Origin: UBA7359 sp963976795
GTDB taxonomy: Bacteria; Pseudomonadota; Gammaproteobacteria; Eutrophobiales; Eutrophobiaceae
Length of the DNA: 64,000 nt
Direction of reading: 5' to 3'
Assembly (NCBI GenBank): GCA_963976795.1
Contig: CAXBLT010000003.1
Location: 124,001 to 188,000, forward strand
Both the position numbers and the translations under genes were made by a program. The notes below the pieces were generated by a model that was given only the letters and a program-made list of their open reading frames with translations, was not told where the DNA came from and searched no databases. This document shows, piece by piece, positions 34,038 to 42,207 of this stretch; the first letter of the stretch is position 1, and each line of letters opens with the position of its first letter.

Positions 34038-35501
34038 ATGACTTTTTTGAGCCCCTGTCGACAAATAATTAACAAGGTTTTTATTTTCTTTCTTGTGTTA
34101 TTGCCGTTTCTTGCCGTCGCTAACGACCTGCCTGATTTTGGTGATTCTGCCGGCAGTATCGTTTCTCCTGAATATGAGAGGCGACTCGGCAAGATATTTT
34201 TAAATCAAGTGCGTCATTTTGCCAGTGTAAGTAAAGACCCTGAAGTTGAGTCTTACATACAGTCGCTTGGATATAGGCTAGCTTCGCATAGTGATAATAA
34301 TGAGCAACCCTTTACATTTTTTGTAGTTAATAACCCGGGCATCAACGCCTTTGCCGGACCTGGGGGCATGATTGGCATGAATAGCGGGGTCATTTTAAAT
34401 TCCAGCAACGAAAGCGAATTAGCCGCTGTAATGGCACATGAAATTTCACACGTTACACAGCGTCATCTAGCGCGCCAGTTTGAAGAGGCTAGCAAATATA
34501 GTTTATTTCAAACCGCCGCATTGATAGGGGCAATCCTTATTGGAATGAAAAATTCAGAGGCTGGTGCCGCAGCTATTGCTGGAGTTAGTGGTTTAGCAGC
34601 ACAAAATCAGGCCAATTTTACTCGCGCCAATGAGCAAGAGGCGGATCGCATTGGAATGCAACTGCTGGAAAGAGCTGGCTATGATCCTAGGGGTATGCCC
34701 GCTTTCTTTGAAAAACTACAACAACTATCAAGATATTCCCAAAGTGCTGCGCCGGAGTTTGTGCGTACACATCCTCTAACAACATCTCGAATAGCTGATT
34801 CGCGCGCGCGTGCCGAAGAATTTCCCGAGAAAGAATTCACGAATACTCATTCATATAATCTGATTCGGTATAAACTTTTCGTAAATACATCCAAGACAGC
34901 AGCGGAAGCCGCTAAAGTTTTGCGACAAACGCTGCTTGAAAACCAGGGCTCTGCAAAAGAAAAGCTGCCTATACGATATGGATTGGCTTATGCTTACATT
35001 GCGCAAAGTGAGTTTGTCCAAGCAACACAGCAGGTCGATTATTTATTAAAAGATAACCCTGATGATGTCGCCTATTTATTGTTAGCGGCAAAACTTGAAA
35101 CGGCCCAATCAAACTACAATGCGGCGTTTACTGTATTCAAAAAGGCCTATGGTCTTTATCCCGATTACAGGCCGGTTGTAATGGCTTATAGTAAAGCACT
35201 GCTTGATGTGAGTAATGGAAAAGAAGCCAGAGATGTTTTAAAAAATTATGAAAGGCATCACCAGCATGATCTGGAGAGCTACAGTCTGCTCGGACAAGCA
35301 GAGGCAATGCTCGGTAATGAAATAGAAACGGCAATTATACAGTCAGAATATTATTATCTAGCTGCGCAAACCCAGCTCGCCGTAGATAAACTTAAATTTA
35401 TTAAGCAACAATACCAAATCGATTATTATCAGGAACAACGCATTAACGCACGTATGGCTGAATTCAAGTATGAGCTTGAGCTTGAAGAAGGCCTTAAATA
35501 A
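34038..35501 (+). CDS. bepA: Periplasmic M48 metalloprotease and chaperone BepA
   Basis: BepA degrades or assists stalled outer-membrane proteins such as LptD at the BAM complex. The 487-residue length equals E. coli BepA. It has a signal peptide (hydrophobic to about residue 29, ending VAVAN-like) and the M48 domain, with zinc motif His134-Glu135-x-x-His138 (MAHEISHVTQRH) and third ligand Glu201 in NEQEADRIG. TPR repeats run from about residue 290 to the end (LAYAYIAQSEFVQATQQV, YLLLAAKLETAQSNYNAAFTVF). It lies 19 bp upstream of soxY. Confidence 0.95.
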   Translation: MTFLSPCRQIINKVFIFFLVLLPFLAVANDLPDFGDSAGSIVSPEYERRLGKIFLNQVRHFASVSKDPEVESYIQSLGYRLASHSDNNEQPFTFFVVNNPGINAFAGPGGMIGMNSGVILNSSNESELAAVMAHEISHVTQRHLARQFEEASKYSLFQTAALIGAILIGMKNSEAGAAAIAGVSGLAAQNQANFTRANEQEADRIGMQLLERAGYDPRGMPAFFEKLQQLSRYSQSAAPEFVRTHPLTTSRIADSRARAEEFPEKEFTNTHSYNLIRYKLFVNTSKTAAEAAKVLRQTLLENQGSAKEKLPIRYGLAYAYIAQSEFVQATQQVDYLLKDNPDDVAYLLLAAKLETAQSNYNAAFTVFKKAYGLYPDYRPVVMAYSKALLDVSNGKEARDVLKNYERHHQHDLESYSLLGQAEAMLGNEIETAIIQSEYYYLAAQTQLAVDKLKFIKQQYQIDYYQEQRINARMAEFKYELELEEGLK

Positions 35502-35520
35502 TCACTGAAAATATATACCT

Positions 35521-35973
35521 ATGTTACGCAGAGACACATTTAAATATTTAGCATCAGGATCAATGGTCTTGATTTCCAGTCTATTGAAACCCATAACAGC
35601 CTTTGCTAAATGGAATGAAGTTGCATTTTCTGCTGTAGATCTCGATAAGGCTATTGCTGCTTATTTTCCCGATCAAGAGATAAAAGAATCTGGGGAGATC
35701 GCCATAGGAGTACACTCTGTTGTAGAAAACGGCGCTGTAGTGCCGGTTAAAATAAAAACAGACTTGCCTAAGATCGAGTCCATTACAATATTCGTTGATA
35801 AAAACCCCAATCCATTAATTGCAAACTTTGATCTTTCCCCTGACTGTGTAGGTTTTATTTCAACGCGAATAAAAATACAGGAGTCATCGAATATCATCGT
35901 CACGGTAAAAAGCGATGGTGCGATATTTAGTGCGCGCACATTCATAGAAGTGCATGAAGGAGGTTGTGGCTAA
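35521..35973 (+). CDS. soxY: Sulfur-carrier protein SoxY
   Basis: SoxY carries thiosulfate sulfur on a C-terminal Cys in the periplasmic Sox pathway. The 150-residue protein has an N-terminal signal (LRRDTFKYLASGSMVLISSLL, Tat-like RR) and the SoxY immunoglobulin-like domain (IAIGVHSVVENGAVVPVKIKTDLP). It ends EGGCG, the swinging-arm motif with the carrier Cys at residue 149. It ends one base before the soxZ start. No soxXA, soxB or soxCD occur in the window, so a complete Sox system is not shown. Confidence 0.92.
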   Translation: MLRRDTFKYLASGSMVLISSLLKPITAFAKWNEVAFSAVDLDKAIAAYFPDQEIKESGEIAIGVHSVVENGAVVPVKIKTDLPKIESITIFVDKNPNPLIANFDLSPDCVGFISTRIKIQESSNIIVTVKSDGAIFSARTFIEVHEGGCG

Positions 35974-36288
35974 ATGGCATCAAGCATACGATTAAAAACA
36001 AAAACTAACAATGGTGTCACGACAGTACGCGCTATTATTAGACACCCTATGGAGACCGGGTTTCGTATCGATAACGAGACCAGCGAGCTTGTGCCGACAC
36101 ATTACATTAAGGAAGTTATCGTAAAACATAATGATAAGGTTGTTATGTCGTGTGATTGGAGCCGGGCTGTTTCAAAAAACCCTTATCTATCATTTATGTT
36201 CAAAGGCGCCAGTACTGGAGATAAGCTTGAGCTTAGCTGGCGTGATAATAAAAATAACGCAGACTCTATTGAAACGCGGATAGAATAA
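35974..36288 (+). CDS. soxZ: Thiosulfate oxidation partner protein SoxZ
   Basis: SoxZ binds SoxY to form the carrier heterodimer. The 104-residue protein shows VTTVRAIIRHPMETGFRIDNETSELVPTHYIKEVIVKHNDKVVM and ends in a DKLELSWRDN strand, typical of SoxZ. As in the family there is no signal peptide, because it is exported piggyback with SoxY through Tat. It starts immediately after soxY and is 19 bp before the CPBP gene. Confidence 0.94.
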   Translation: MASSIRLKTKTNNGVTTVRAIIRHPMETGFRIDNETSELVPTHYIKEVIVKHNDKVVMSCDWSRAVSKNPYLSFMFKGASTGDKLELSWRDNKNNADSIETRIE

Positions 36289-36307
36289 TTTACCTTGCCT
36301 TAACTTC

Positions 36308-37186
36308 ATGCGTGCGATAATAATATTTTGCTTGTTCGTTGTGCTTGCGTTTTTTGTAGGTGCCATAGCTGCATACCCATTAAAATTATTACTAGACCCT
36401 GTGTTGGGGCTTGCCTTTCGCAAATACCTTACTTACGCGACACTGATTAGCGGTTTGATTATCAGCGGTGTTTATTTGCAGCTATACAATTCACTATCAT
36501 TCAAGGCATTTGGTTATAGTGGAAAGTCGCTCAAGTTTTTGAATAGCATGTTCAATGGTTTTATATACGGCATGATCATTATGCTAATAATCGAGGTGTT
36601 ATTGCTTTTACTTGGCATCCATGAGATTGATACCAGTCGTAGCATTACAATGGCCTCCATCGCTGAGCGTATTGCAAAAGCCTTGCTTGCAGGCTTATTA
36701 ATAGGCTTGGTTGAAGAGTCAATTTTTAGAGGTGCTTTGTTTACCGGATTATACAAACAGACAGGGGCGGTAATTACCGTGTTCTTTTCGAGCCTTGTTT
36801 ATTCAACCGTGCACTTTATTCGGTATCGTGATCTGCCAGCAGATACTGACATTAGCTGGTTAACTGGAATTAGCATGATGCCAGAAGCATTTCGCCGTTT
36901 TCATGAATGGTCTATTGTAGATTATTTTTTAACGCTGTTTATTTTTGGCGTGCTGCTTGGCTTATTGAGATTAAAGCATCGGGGGATTGCTGCTTGCATA
37001 GGTGTTCATGCGGGTATAGTAATGTTAATCAAACTCGCTGATTACTTCACTAATCGAACCCACAACAGTAATTATGATTACCTGGTAAGCCAATACAATT
37101 CAACATTTGGCTGGATAAGCTTCGCAGTTATTTTATTGTTTACAGTTTTCTACCTCTTAAAACTTAATGCTAGTTCCCTTAAATAA
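36308..37186 (+). CDS. CPBP (Abi/Rce1-like) intramembrane protease
   Basis: A 292-residue membrane protein with about 7-8 spans. It has the conserved motif EESIFRG with Glu136, Glu137 and Arg141, a second motif SLVYSTVHFIRY (His), and a late GVHAGIV His, as in CPBP glutamic intramembrane proteases. Family roles include prenyl-protein processing, bacteriocin immunity and membrane-protein turnover. Here it follows soxYZ by 19 bp on the same strand, an unexpected partner. The substrate is unknown. Confidence 0.85.
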   Translation: MRAIIIFCLFVVLAFFVGAIAAYPLKLLLDPVLGLAFRKYLTYATLISGLIISGVYLQLYNSLSFKAFGYSGKSLKFLNSMFNGFIYGMIIMLIIEVLLLLLGIHEIDTSRSITMASIAERIAKALLAGLLIGLVEESIFRGALFTGLYKQTGAVITVFFSSLVYSTVHFIRYRDLPADTDISWLTGISMMPEAFRRFHEWSIVDYFLTLFIFGVLLGLLRLKHRGIAACIGVHAGIVMLIKLADYFTNRTHNSNYDYLVSQYNSTFGWISFAVILLFTVFYLLKLNASSLK

Positions 37187-37240
37187 GGTTGGGAAGCAAA
37201 TAAAAACCTGGTCATAGAAAAAGCTGCATATCCGCGTTTG

Positions 37241-37387
37241 CTATTTGGGGGCTCGGTTAGATGCGATCAGTTCCGTCAGACATAGCCCATACAAACCAAC
37301 AGCGTCTTTTGGCTCGATAGTATCGTCTTTATTTTGTGAAATTAACCCGGCAGCAAGAATTGCAGCAATAATATGATCTTCGTTCAT
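37241..37387 (-). CDS. Hypothetical 48-residue protein
   Basis: This is a small ORF in the interval between the CPBP and tupA-like genes. ATG at 37387 is preceded by an AGAGGA site at about 10 bp. The product begins MNEDHIIAAILAAGL, continues SQNKDDTIEPKDAVGLYGL and ends ASNRAPK. The first half looks like an amphipathic or weakly hydrophobic helix, and composition is protein-like. It lies downstream of tupA on the same strand. Function is unknown, and coding status rests on the ribosome-binding site and composition only. Confidence 0.5.
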   Translation of the reverse strand: MNEDHIIAAILAAGLISQNKDDTIEPKDAVGLYGLCLTELIASNRAPK

Positions 37388-37508
37388 CAGTAGCGTCCTC
37401 TTTTTAATGAATGACTAAAACAAACTGTTTTGGTGCTAAAGATGTATTATAAACATAAACGCTTCCGTTTTTCATCGTCCCTACGCATCGTTAAAAAAAT
37501 CATCGTGC

Positions 37509-38315
37509 TTATTTAATGACGTCCGGATGAAATAATATTTCACCGTTAACCTTAAAGTTTCGGATTAAGTTTTGACCTTCACCGCTACGGATAAAACTTG
37601 AATATTTTCTCGCCATATCAATTTTTGTGTGCGGATGTTTTTCAGGGTTTACCATGATCACGTGATAAGGATTAAAGAGTCCTGGATCGTTTTCAAATAT
37701 TACGCCTAATTTCATCTTGTCTTTATAGGCCAGGTAGGTGCCTCGGTCGGTCAATGTATACGCTTCTTTATCATCGGCTATTCTTAACACGACTCCCATG
37801 CCCTGACCAACAGCAAGATACCAATCGCCAGTAGGTTCTTTGCCTGTATTTTTCCAGAGGTCCTTCTCTTTTTTATGCGTGCCCGAATCATCGCCCCGTG
37901 AAACAAAAACATGTTTTGCTTCAATTAGTTTTGCCATTGCCTCGACAATATTATTCGCATTTTTAAGACCTGCGGGATCAGCTGCCGGACCAACGATGAT
38001 AAAATCATTGTGCATAACAGGTTCTCGCTCAATACCTGAGCCTTCAGCAACGAAGTTCTTTTCTGCTTCTGGTGCATGCACAAAGATCAGATCAACATCA
38101 CCATTCTTGCCTAAACGTATCGCCTTCCCTGTTCCCACTGAAATAACGTCCAGTTTCACATTATATTTCTTTTCAAAAGGAGGGTTTAATACGGCCAATA
38201 AACCTGAGTTATCAGTACTGGTCGTTGTTGCCATCTTTAGTCGTTCTACATCCGCACTACTATTTAATGAGGCGCAACATAATGATATAAACAATATTGA
38301 TAAAAGCTTTTTCAT
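37509..38315 (-). CDS. Periplasmic oxyanion-binding protein, TupA-like (tungstate)
   Basis: A 268-residue substrate-binding protein. The signal peptide (KKLLSILFISLCCASLNSSA) is followed by LKMATTTSTDNSGLLAVLNPPFEKKYNVKLDVISVGTGKAIRLGKNGDVDLIFVHAPEAE, closely following TupA of the tungstate ABC importer. The TTSTDNSG and VGTGKA loops are the oxyanion pocket. DDSGTHKKE is a second anion contact. The permease and ATPase (TupB/TupC) are not adjacent. It is downstream of the porin by 29 bp, suggesting one transcript for outer-membrane passage and periplasmic capture. Confidence 0.87.
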   Translation of the reverse strand: MKKLLSILFISLCCASLNSSADVERLKMATTTSTDNSGLLAVLNPPFEKKYNVKLDVISVGTGKAIRLGKNGDVDLIFVHAPEAEKNFVAEGSGIEREPVMHNDFIIVGPAADPAGLKNANNIVEAMAKLIEAKHVFVSRGDDSGTHKKEKDLWKNTGKEPTGDWYLAVGQGMGVVLRIADDKEAYTLTDRGTYLAYKDKMKLGVIFENDPGLFNPYHVIMVNPEKHPHTKIDMARKYSSFIRSGEGQNLIRNFKVNGEILFHPDVIK

Positions 38316-38344
38316 GATTATTTCCTAAAATTAGTTATTAAAAC

Positions 38345-39712
38345 CTAGAATTCAACCTGCGCACGCATTTGGAACGCTTCCGGTTCGTCGCCGTCTCCTG
38401 CCCCGCCAGTAACATCCAGCACATTGATATAATTAGCACTCATACGAATATTGTTCGTTGCGTACCAATTTAAACCCAGGCTAAAGTTCTGCGCATCACC
38501 GCCGGTAATATTATTGTCATTTAGGTCAACGCTACTAAAGCGAACGGCGAGCTGCCATGCACCGATACCGCCTTTGCCAACGATCGATCTAGGCTTAACC
38601 TTGCCATAAGATCCTTTGTTACCACTGTAGCTACGCATGTCGTCAGTTAGAAACCAACTGCCTTCTAAATAATAACCTGAGAAATCCAGATCAGGATTCG
38701 GCCCATCACGCTCTATATCGATGTAATAATATTCGCCCTGTAGCGATAAAGAACCATAGGTGTAAGCTAATTCACCGACAAGACGTAGATTTGAATCCGC
38801 GTTTAAAGAACCAGTGTCAACTTCGAACGTATTGGTAAGGTGCGATTCCGGCCGTTCTCGAAACCTGATCGCATCAATGGAGCCACTATTGCGATAGGAG
38901 ATAGAAGTCCCGAGGTGTACGTGTTGTTGCTGGTCTAGAATAGGTGCATAAGTAGCACGGCCAGTGATGGCATAACCTTCGTCTTCATCACTGCTGGCGC
39001 CATCTATGCCTTCACCAAAAAAGCCTGCATTCACGCTCCAGTTGTTACTACTTCGGCCAGCAGCTATGCCTATCGCTCTTCCAGGAGTAAACAAATGCGG
39101 TAAGCCACGCTCCGTAAATGTAATATATTTAGAGCTCGTCATATTTTGTAAGCTAAACGCTTGTTTAAAATGGCCTACGGTAAATGTCCAATCTTTTAAA
39201 CCAGCGTATTGGATATAAGCATCTGCTATACCGCTGTTTCCGGTACTAACAAAATCGTATTGCAGTTTATACTTCCATGCCTCCCATAACGTACCCTGTA
39301 CAAATAAACGAGCACGACGCATCTCTGTACCGTCATTATGTTTGCGCGCGTCTTCCGAATAAGCCGCTGCATCCGCCTGTATCCGGCCACCAACGCGTAG
39401 ACTAAAATCCTTGTCGGCAGACTTAATTTCAAATTTATCCTTTATAGTTATTTCCGGCTGATCTTTGGTAGCGACCTTTACTTCTTCCTGGACCATTTTT
39501 TTTACATCAGCTTTAGCGACTACGGCATGCTCTCCGGTTTGTCCCTGCTTAGCTACTTCAGCCACCAAGTCATACACGTCTTTACTTATCGTTCCATTGT
39601 CTTCCAGAGCCTTAAGCAACTCCATTAATGCTTGATTACTATTTGCATGTGCCACCGGAGTAACAAGCACGCCTAATAACAATATAAAAAAATACCTAGT
39701 AGATAATCGCAT
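38345..39712 (-). CDS. Phosphate-selective porin O/P family outer-membrane porin
   Basis: From the ATG at 39712 the product has 455 residues: a signal peptide (TRYFFILLLGVLVTPVAHA), a helical region of about 75 residues, and a 16-strand-like barrel starting RVGGRIQADAAAYSEDA. GTLWEAWKYKLQYDF and the terminal VEF (aromatic last residue) are typical of the OprP/OprO family. AAGGAAAA lies at ribosome-binding distance, favouring this start over one 39 bp upstream. With the TupA-like gene behind it, it is a candidate oxyanion porin. Confidence 0.87.
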   Translation of the reverse strand: MRLSTRYFFILLLGVLVTPVAHANSNQALMELLKALEDNGTISKDVYDLVAEVAKQGQTGEHAVVAKADVKKMVQEEVKVATKDQPEITIKDKFEIKSADKDFSLRVGGRIQADAAAYSEDARKHNDGTEMRRARLFVQGTLWEAWKYKLQYDFVSTGNSGIADAYIQYAGLKDWTFTVGHFKQAFSLQNMTSSKYITFTERGLPHLFTPGRAIGIAAGRSSNNWSVNAGFFGEGIDGASSDEDEGYAITGRATYAPILDQQQHVHLGTSISYRNSGSIDAIRFRERPESHLTNTFEVDTGSLNADSNLRLVGELAYTYGSLSLQGEYYYIDIERDGPNPDLDFSGYYLEGSWFLTDDMRSYSGNKGSYGKVKPRSIVGKGGIGAWQLAVRFSSVDLNDNNITGGDAQNFSLGLNWYATNNIRMSANYINVLDVTGGAGDGDEPEAFQMRAQVEF

Positions 39713-39731
39713 CGGTTTTCCTTTTAAATTT

Positions 39732-39755
39732 AAATATGTAAAAAAAAGCATATTT
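39732..39755. promoter_or_regulatory. Operator-like dyad AAATATG-N10-CATATTT upstream of the porin gene
   Basis: A perfect 7-bp inverted repeat with a 10-bp spacer begins 20 bp before the porin ATG. A second copy occurs at 39799-39822. The spacing suits a dimeric HTH regulator such as the adjacent ModE-like protein. Binding is inferred. Confidence 0.55.
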
Positions 39756-39798
39756 CATGCAGTTAATGTAATTATTGTATATTTGATCTTGTAATAAT

Positions 39799-39822
39799 AA
39801 ATATGTATTTTAATTCATATAT
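39799..39822. promoter_or_regulatory. Second operator-like dyad AAATATG-N10-CATATAT at the regulator start
   Basis: This is the same 24-bp architecture as the site at 39732, with one mismatch in the right arm. It overlaps the first possible ATG (39803) of the regulator gene and abuts the second (39821). It would allow autorepression. The two copies are 67 bp apart. Confidence 0.5.
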
Positions 39823-40897
39823 GAAATTTAAATTTGATGTCCGCTGGCTAATTTCTGATACAGACAAAGAACTGGATCAGCGTCTGTTGCCGCTATTAAG
39901 TTGCATTAACGAAACTGGCTCACTGCAAACATCTGCCAAAGTAATGGGGGTGTCTTATCGCACAGCGTGGGGGATTATTCGTTATTGGAATGAAGTGTTT
40001 GGCTCGCCGCTGTGTAATATGGAGCGAGGTAGAGGCACGCAGCTTAGTTTACTGGGGAAAGAGCTTTTGCAAACTAAGCGTATTATTGAGGCAGAGTATT
40101 TTACAAAACTGAATGAGAATGCAAATAAGCTTAACAAAAGGATCGAAGCTTTTACTGATGCCAGCAATAATAAGAAAAAGCTTAACGCTTACACTAGCCA
40201 CGATCTTGCAATTACTTATCTACAGTCGATATGTTCTGCGTCCTCGCGCCTTGATATTGAGTTCTATTCACAAGGAAGTCTCGACAGTCTTAAACTTTTA
40301 AACTCCCCACAAGCAGACATTGTCGGGTTTCATTTTCCGGAAGGGCCGCTTGCCGATATTCTTGCCGCAAAATATGCTCCGTGGCTAGATGACAATAAAC
40401 ACATCTTGATACAACTCGCCATTCGCGAACAGGGGCTAATGTTAAATCCGGCGAAGACAAAACATATTAAATCCCTAAAAGATTTAACACGTCGCTCCAT
40501 CAGGTTTCTTAATCGACAGAAAGGATCGGGAACACGGGCAATATTCGATGAATTGATTAGATTACATGGTATTAATAAAAAGCAGATAGGGGGTTATGAC
40601 AAGGAGGAGTTCACACATACAGCCGTTGCTGCGATGATTTCAAGTGGGCATGCAGATGTTGGCTTTGGATTAAAAGCGGCTGCGGTTGAGTTCAAACTTT
40701 CTTTCATTCCTCTTATTACCGAGAATTATGTTATTGCCGTGAAAAAATCGTTGCCTAATAACATAACAGAATCGTTTCGCTCATTAATGAAAGACGACAA
40801 ACTTAAAAGCAAAATTAATAAATTACCGGGCTATAGTTCAAAATTGACGGGCAAAGTTATCCATGCGCATAAACTTTTGTCGACGACAAACACTTGA
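39803..40897 (+). CDS. ModE-type HTH regulator with C-terminal periplasmic-binding-protein-like domain
   Basis: A 364-residue cytosolic regulator. Residues about 15-95 form a ModE/LysR-like winged helix (LPLLSCINETGSLQTSAKVMGVSYRTAWGIIRYWN). Residues 130-350 resemble the PBP-like ligand domain of PF12727 type, with IRFLNRQKGSGTRAIFDELI and FTHTAVAAMISSGHADVGFGLKAAA. The domain pair suggests a sensor for an oxyanion such as molybdate or tungstate. It is divergent from the porin-TupA genes and probably controls them. ATG at 39821 is an alternative start. Confidence 0.86.
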   Translation: MYFNSYMKFKFDVRWLISDTDKELDQRLLPLLSCINETGSLQTSAKVMGVSYRTAWGIIRYWNEVFGSPLCNMERGRGTQLSLLGKELLQTKRIIEAEYFTKLNENANKLNKRIEAFTDASNNKKKLNAYTSHDLAITYLQSICSASSRLDIEFYSQGSLDSLKLLNSPQADIVGFHFPEGPLADILAAKYAPWLDDNKHILIQLAIREQGLMLNPAKTKHIKSLKDLTRRSIRFLNRQKGSGTRAIFDELIRLHGINKKQIGGYDKEEFTHTAVAAMISSGHADVGFGLKAAAVEFKLSFIPLITENYVIAVKKSLPNNITESFRSLMKDDKLKSKINKLPGYSSKLTGKVIHAHKLLSTTNT

Positions 40898-40909
40898 AAG
40901 GCAATGAAA

Positions 40910-40985
40910 TGGTGGGCCGTGGGCGATTCGAACGCCCGACCAATGGATTAAAAATCCACTGCTCTACCGGCTGAGCTAACGGCCC
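40910..40985 (-). tRNA. tRNA-Lys (anticodon TTT)
   Basis: On the minus strand a complete cloverleaf begins GGGCCGTTAGCTCAG and ends with the T-arm GTTCGAATC and acceptor ACGGCCC, then discriminator A. The 7-base anticodon loop is TTTTTAA, with anticodon TTT for lysine. The acceptor stem pairs 7/7. CCA is encoded (40910-40912), so the gene is 76 nt. It stands alone, with no adjacent integrase or repeated attachment site seen. Confidence 0.97.
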
Positions 40986-41105
40986 GGTGTGAGATTTCAG
41001 TGTATTGCAGCAGCGAATATCTGTATGCCGATGCAACAAAGGCGGCGATAATACCCAAGATTTGCCTGTGCGTAAAACATAAACTGTAACAAGGTTGGCA
41101 AGATC

Positions 41106-41134
41106 TTGATATTAGTTGGTCATGCCCCTATTTT
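41106..41134 (+). promoter_or_regulatory. Sigma70-type promoter for the fmdB-DUF502-aspS genes
   Basis: TTGATA (41106-41111) and TATTTT (41129-41134) are separated by 17 bp, about 43 bp before the fmdB-like start. The -10 is a modest match. Confidence 0.45.
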
Positions 41135-41176
41135 CTACTGTATTCTAGCGGATATTAATTTTGGAGATCTTTATCA

Positions 41177-41503
41177 GTGCCTATTTATGAATATCGATGC
41201 AACCACTGTGAGCATCGTCTGGAAATGCTACAAAAAATAAGTGATGACCCAGCTAAAACTTGCCCTGAGTGTGGTGAAGATAGCCTGCGTAAACTAGTTT
41301 CTGCTGCGGCTTTCAAATTAAAAGGCACGGGTTGGTATGAAACCGATTTTAAGGACAAAAAACCAGGCAAAGACACTAAAACCAATGGTAGTAATAAGTC
41401 TAATAGTAATAAAACTACAAGTTCTGACGATAAAAAGGTTGAAAGCACTAACAAATCATCTGCAAATAAAGAGTCAGCAAAATCCTCAGTCAATACCGGC
41501 TGA
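41177..41503 (+). CDS. FmdB family zinc-ribbon protein
   Basis: A 108-residue protein. It has an N-terminal zinc ribbon with two CxxC pairs (YRCNHCEH and CPECGED), then LRKLVSAAAFKLKGTGWYETDF, the standard FmdB family region. The C-terminal 45 residues are Lys/Ser/Asn-rich and low-complexity. FmdB was named as a putative regulator in methylotrophs, but its function in most bacteria is unknown. Placement before DUF502 and aspS is common in beta- and gammaproteobacteria. The start is GTG. Confidence 0.92.
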   Translation: MPIYEYRCNHCEHRLEMLQKISDDPAKTCPECGEDSLRKLVSAAAFKLKGTGWYETDFKDKKPGKDTKTNGSNKSNSNKTTSSDDKKVESTNKSSANKESAKSSVNTG

Positions 41504-41516
41504 TATGTCCGGGTAA

Positions 41517-42170
41517 ATGGGCACATTGAGAAAATATATCATCGCTGGCCTTTTAGTCTGGCTGCCCTTTGCTGCAACAGTTGTTATAGTCAAGCTAGTC
41601 GTCGATTTGCTCGACAATGTCATTTTTTTATTGCCGCCTGAATACCAACCGGTCGCTGTCCTAGGTTTCTCTATCCCGGGTTTTGGTATCATTCTGGCTA
41701 TCAGCATCCTTTTAATCACTGGCATGCTCGCCGCTAATTTGTTCGGTCGGCGTCTGGTTGAGTTCTGGGAAGCTGTCCTCAACCGCATCCCATTAGTAAG
41801 GTCGATTTATAACAGCGTAAAGCAGATTTCTACCACTATATTGGATTCGAATGGTAAGTCTTTTCGCAAGGTCGTTATGTTGCAATACCCACGAAAAGGA
41901 ATCTGGAGCATTGGTTTTTTAACTAACGAGGATGTTAGGACAGATATTCATGGGCTTAATGAAGAATTAGCCGCTGTATTTGTCCCCACCACACCTAATC
42001 CAACCTCTGGTTTTATCCTTATGACGCCGCGTGCTGACATCACCGAGCTCGATATGACTATTGAAGAAGGCTTTAAATTTATCATCTCGATGGGCGTAAT
42101 TGTCCCTGCTGGCCCGATTAGAACCGAATTAACGCGTAATAAAGTTGCGCAAACAGCGGCTGACTCGTAA
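41517..42170 (+). CDS. DUF502 family membrane protein
   Basis: A 217-residue protein with two N-terminal membrane spans (YIIAGLLVWLPFAATVVIVKLVV and VLGFSIPGFGIILAISILLITGML) and a soluble C-terminal domain. NRIPLVRSIYNSVKQ and VPTTPNPTSGFILMTPRADI are diagnostic of DUF502. The function is not established. It lies 13 bp after the FmdB gene and 37 bp before aspS, its usual neighbours. Confidence 0.93.
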   Translation: MGTLRKYIIAGLLVWLPFAATVVIVKLVVDLLDNVIFLLPPEYQPVAVLGFSIPGFGIILAISILLITGMLAANLFGRRLVEFWEAVLNRIPLVRSIYNSVKQISTTILDSNGKSFRKVVMLQYPRKGIWSIGFLTNEDVRTDIHGLNEELAAVFVPTTPNPTSGFILMTPRADITELDMTIEEGFKFIISMGVIVPAGPIRTELTRNKVAQTAADS

Positions 42171-42207
42171 GATTCCGCCCCTTGTTCAGGCCAGATGGAA
42201 GAAACAC

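Noticed and set aside
40910..40985. tRNA-Lys as a possible integration site for a genomic island
   Set aside because: No integrase, no second partial tRNA 3' end and no compositional break was seen on either side.
42145..42207. Upstream extension of aspS into the DUF502 gene
   Set aside because: The AspS OB domain starts at MRSDYCG (42208) with a ribosome-binding site; the extension has no homology.
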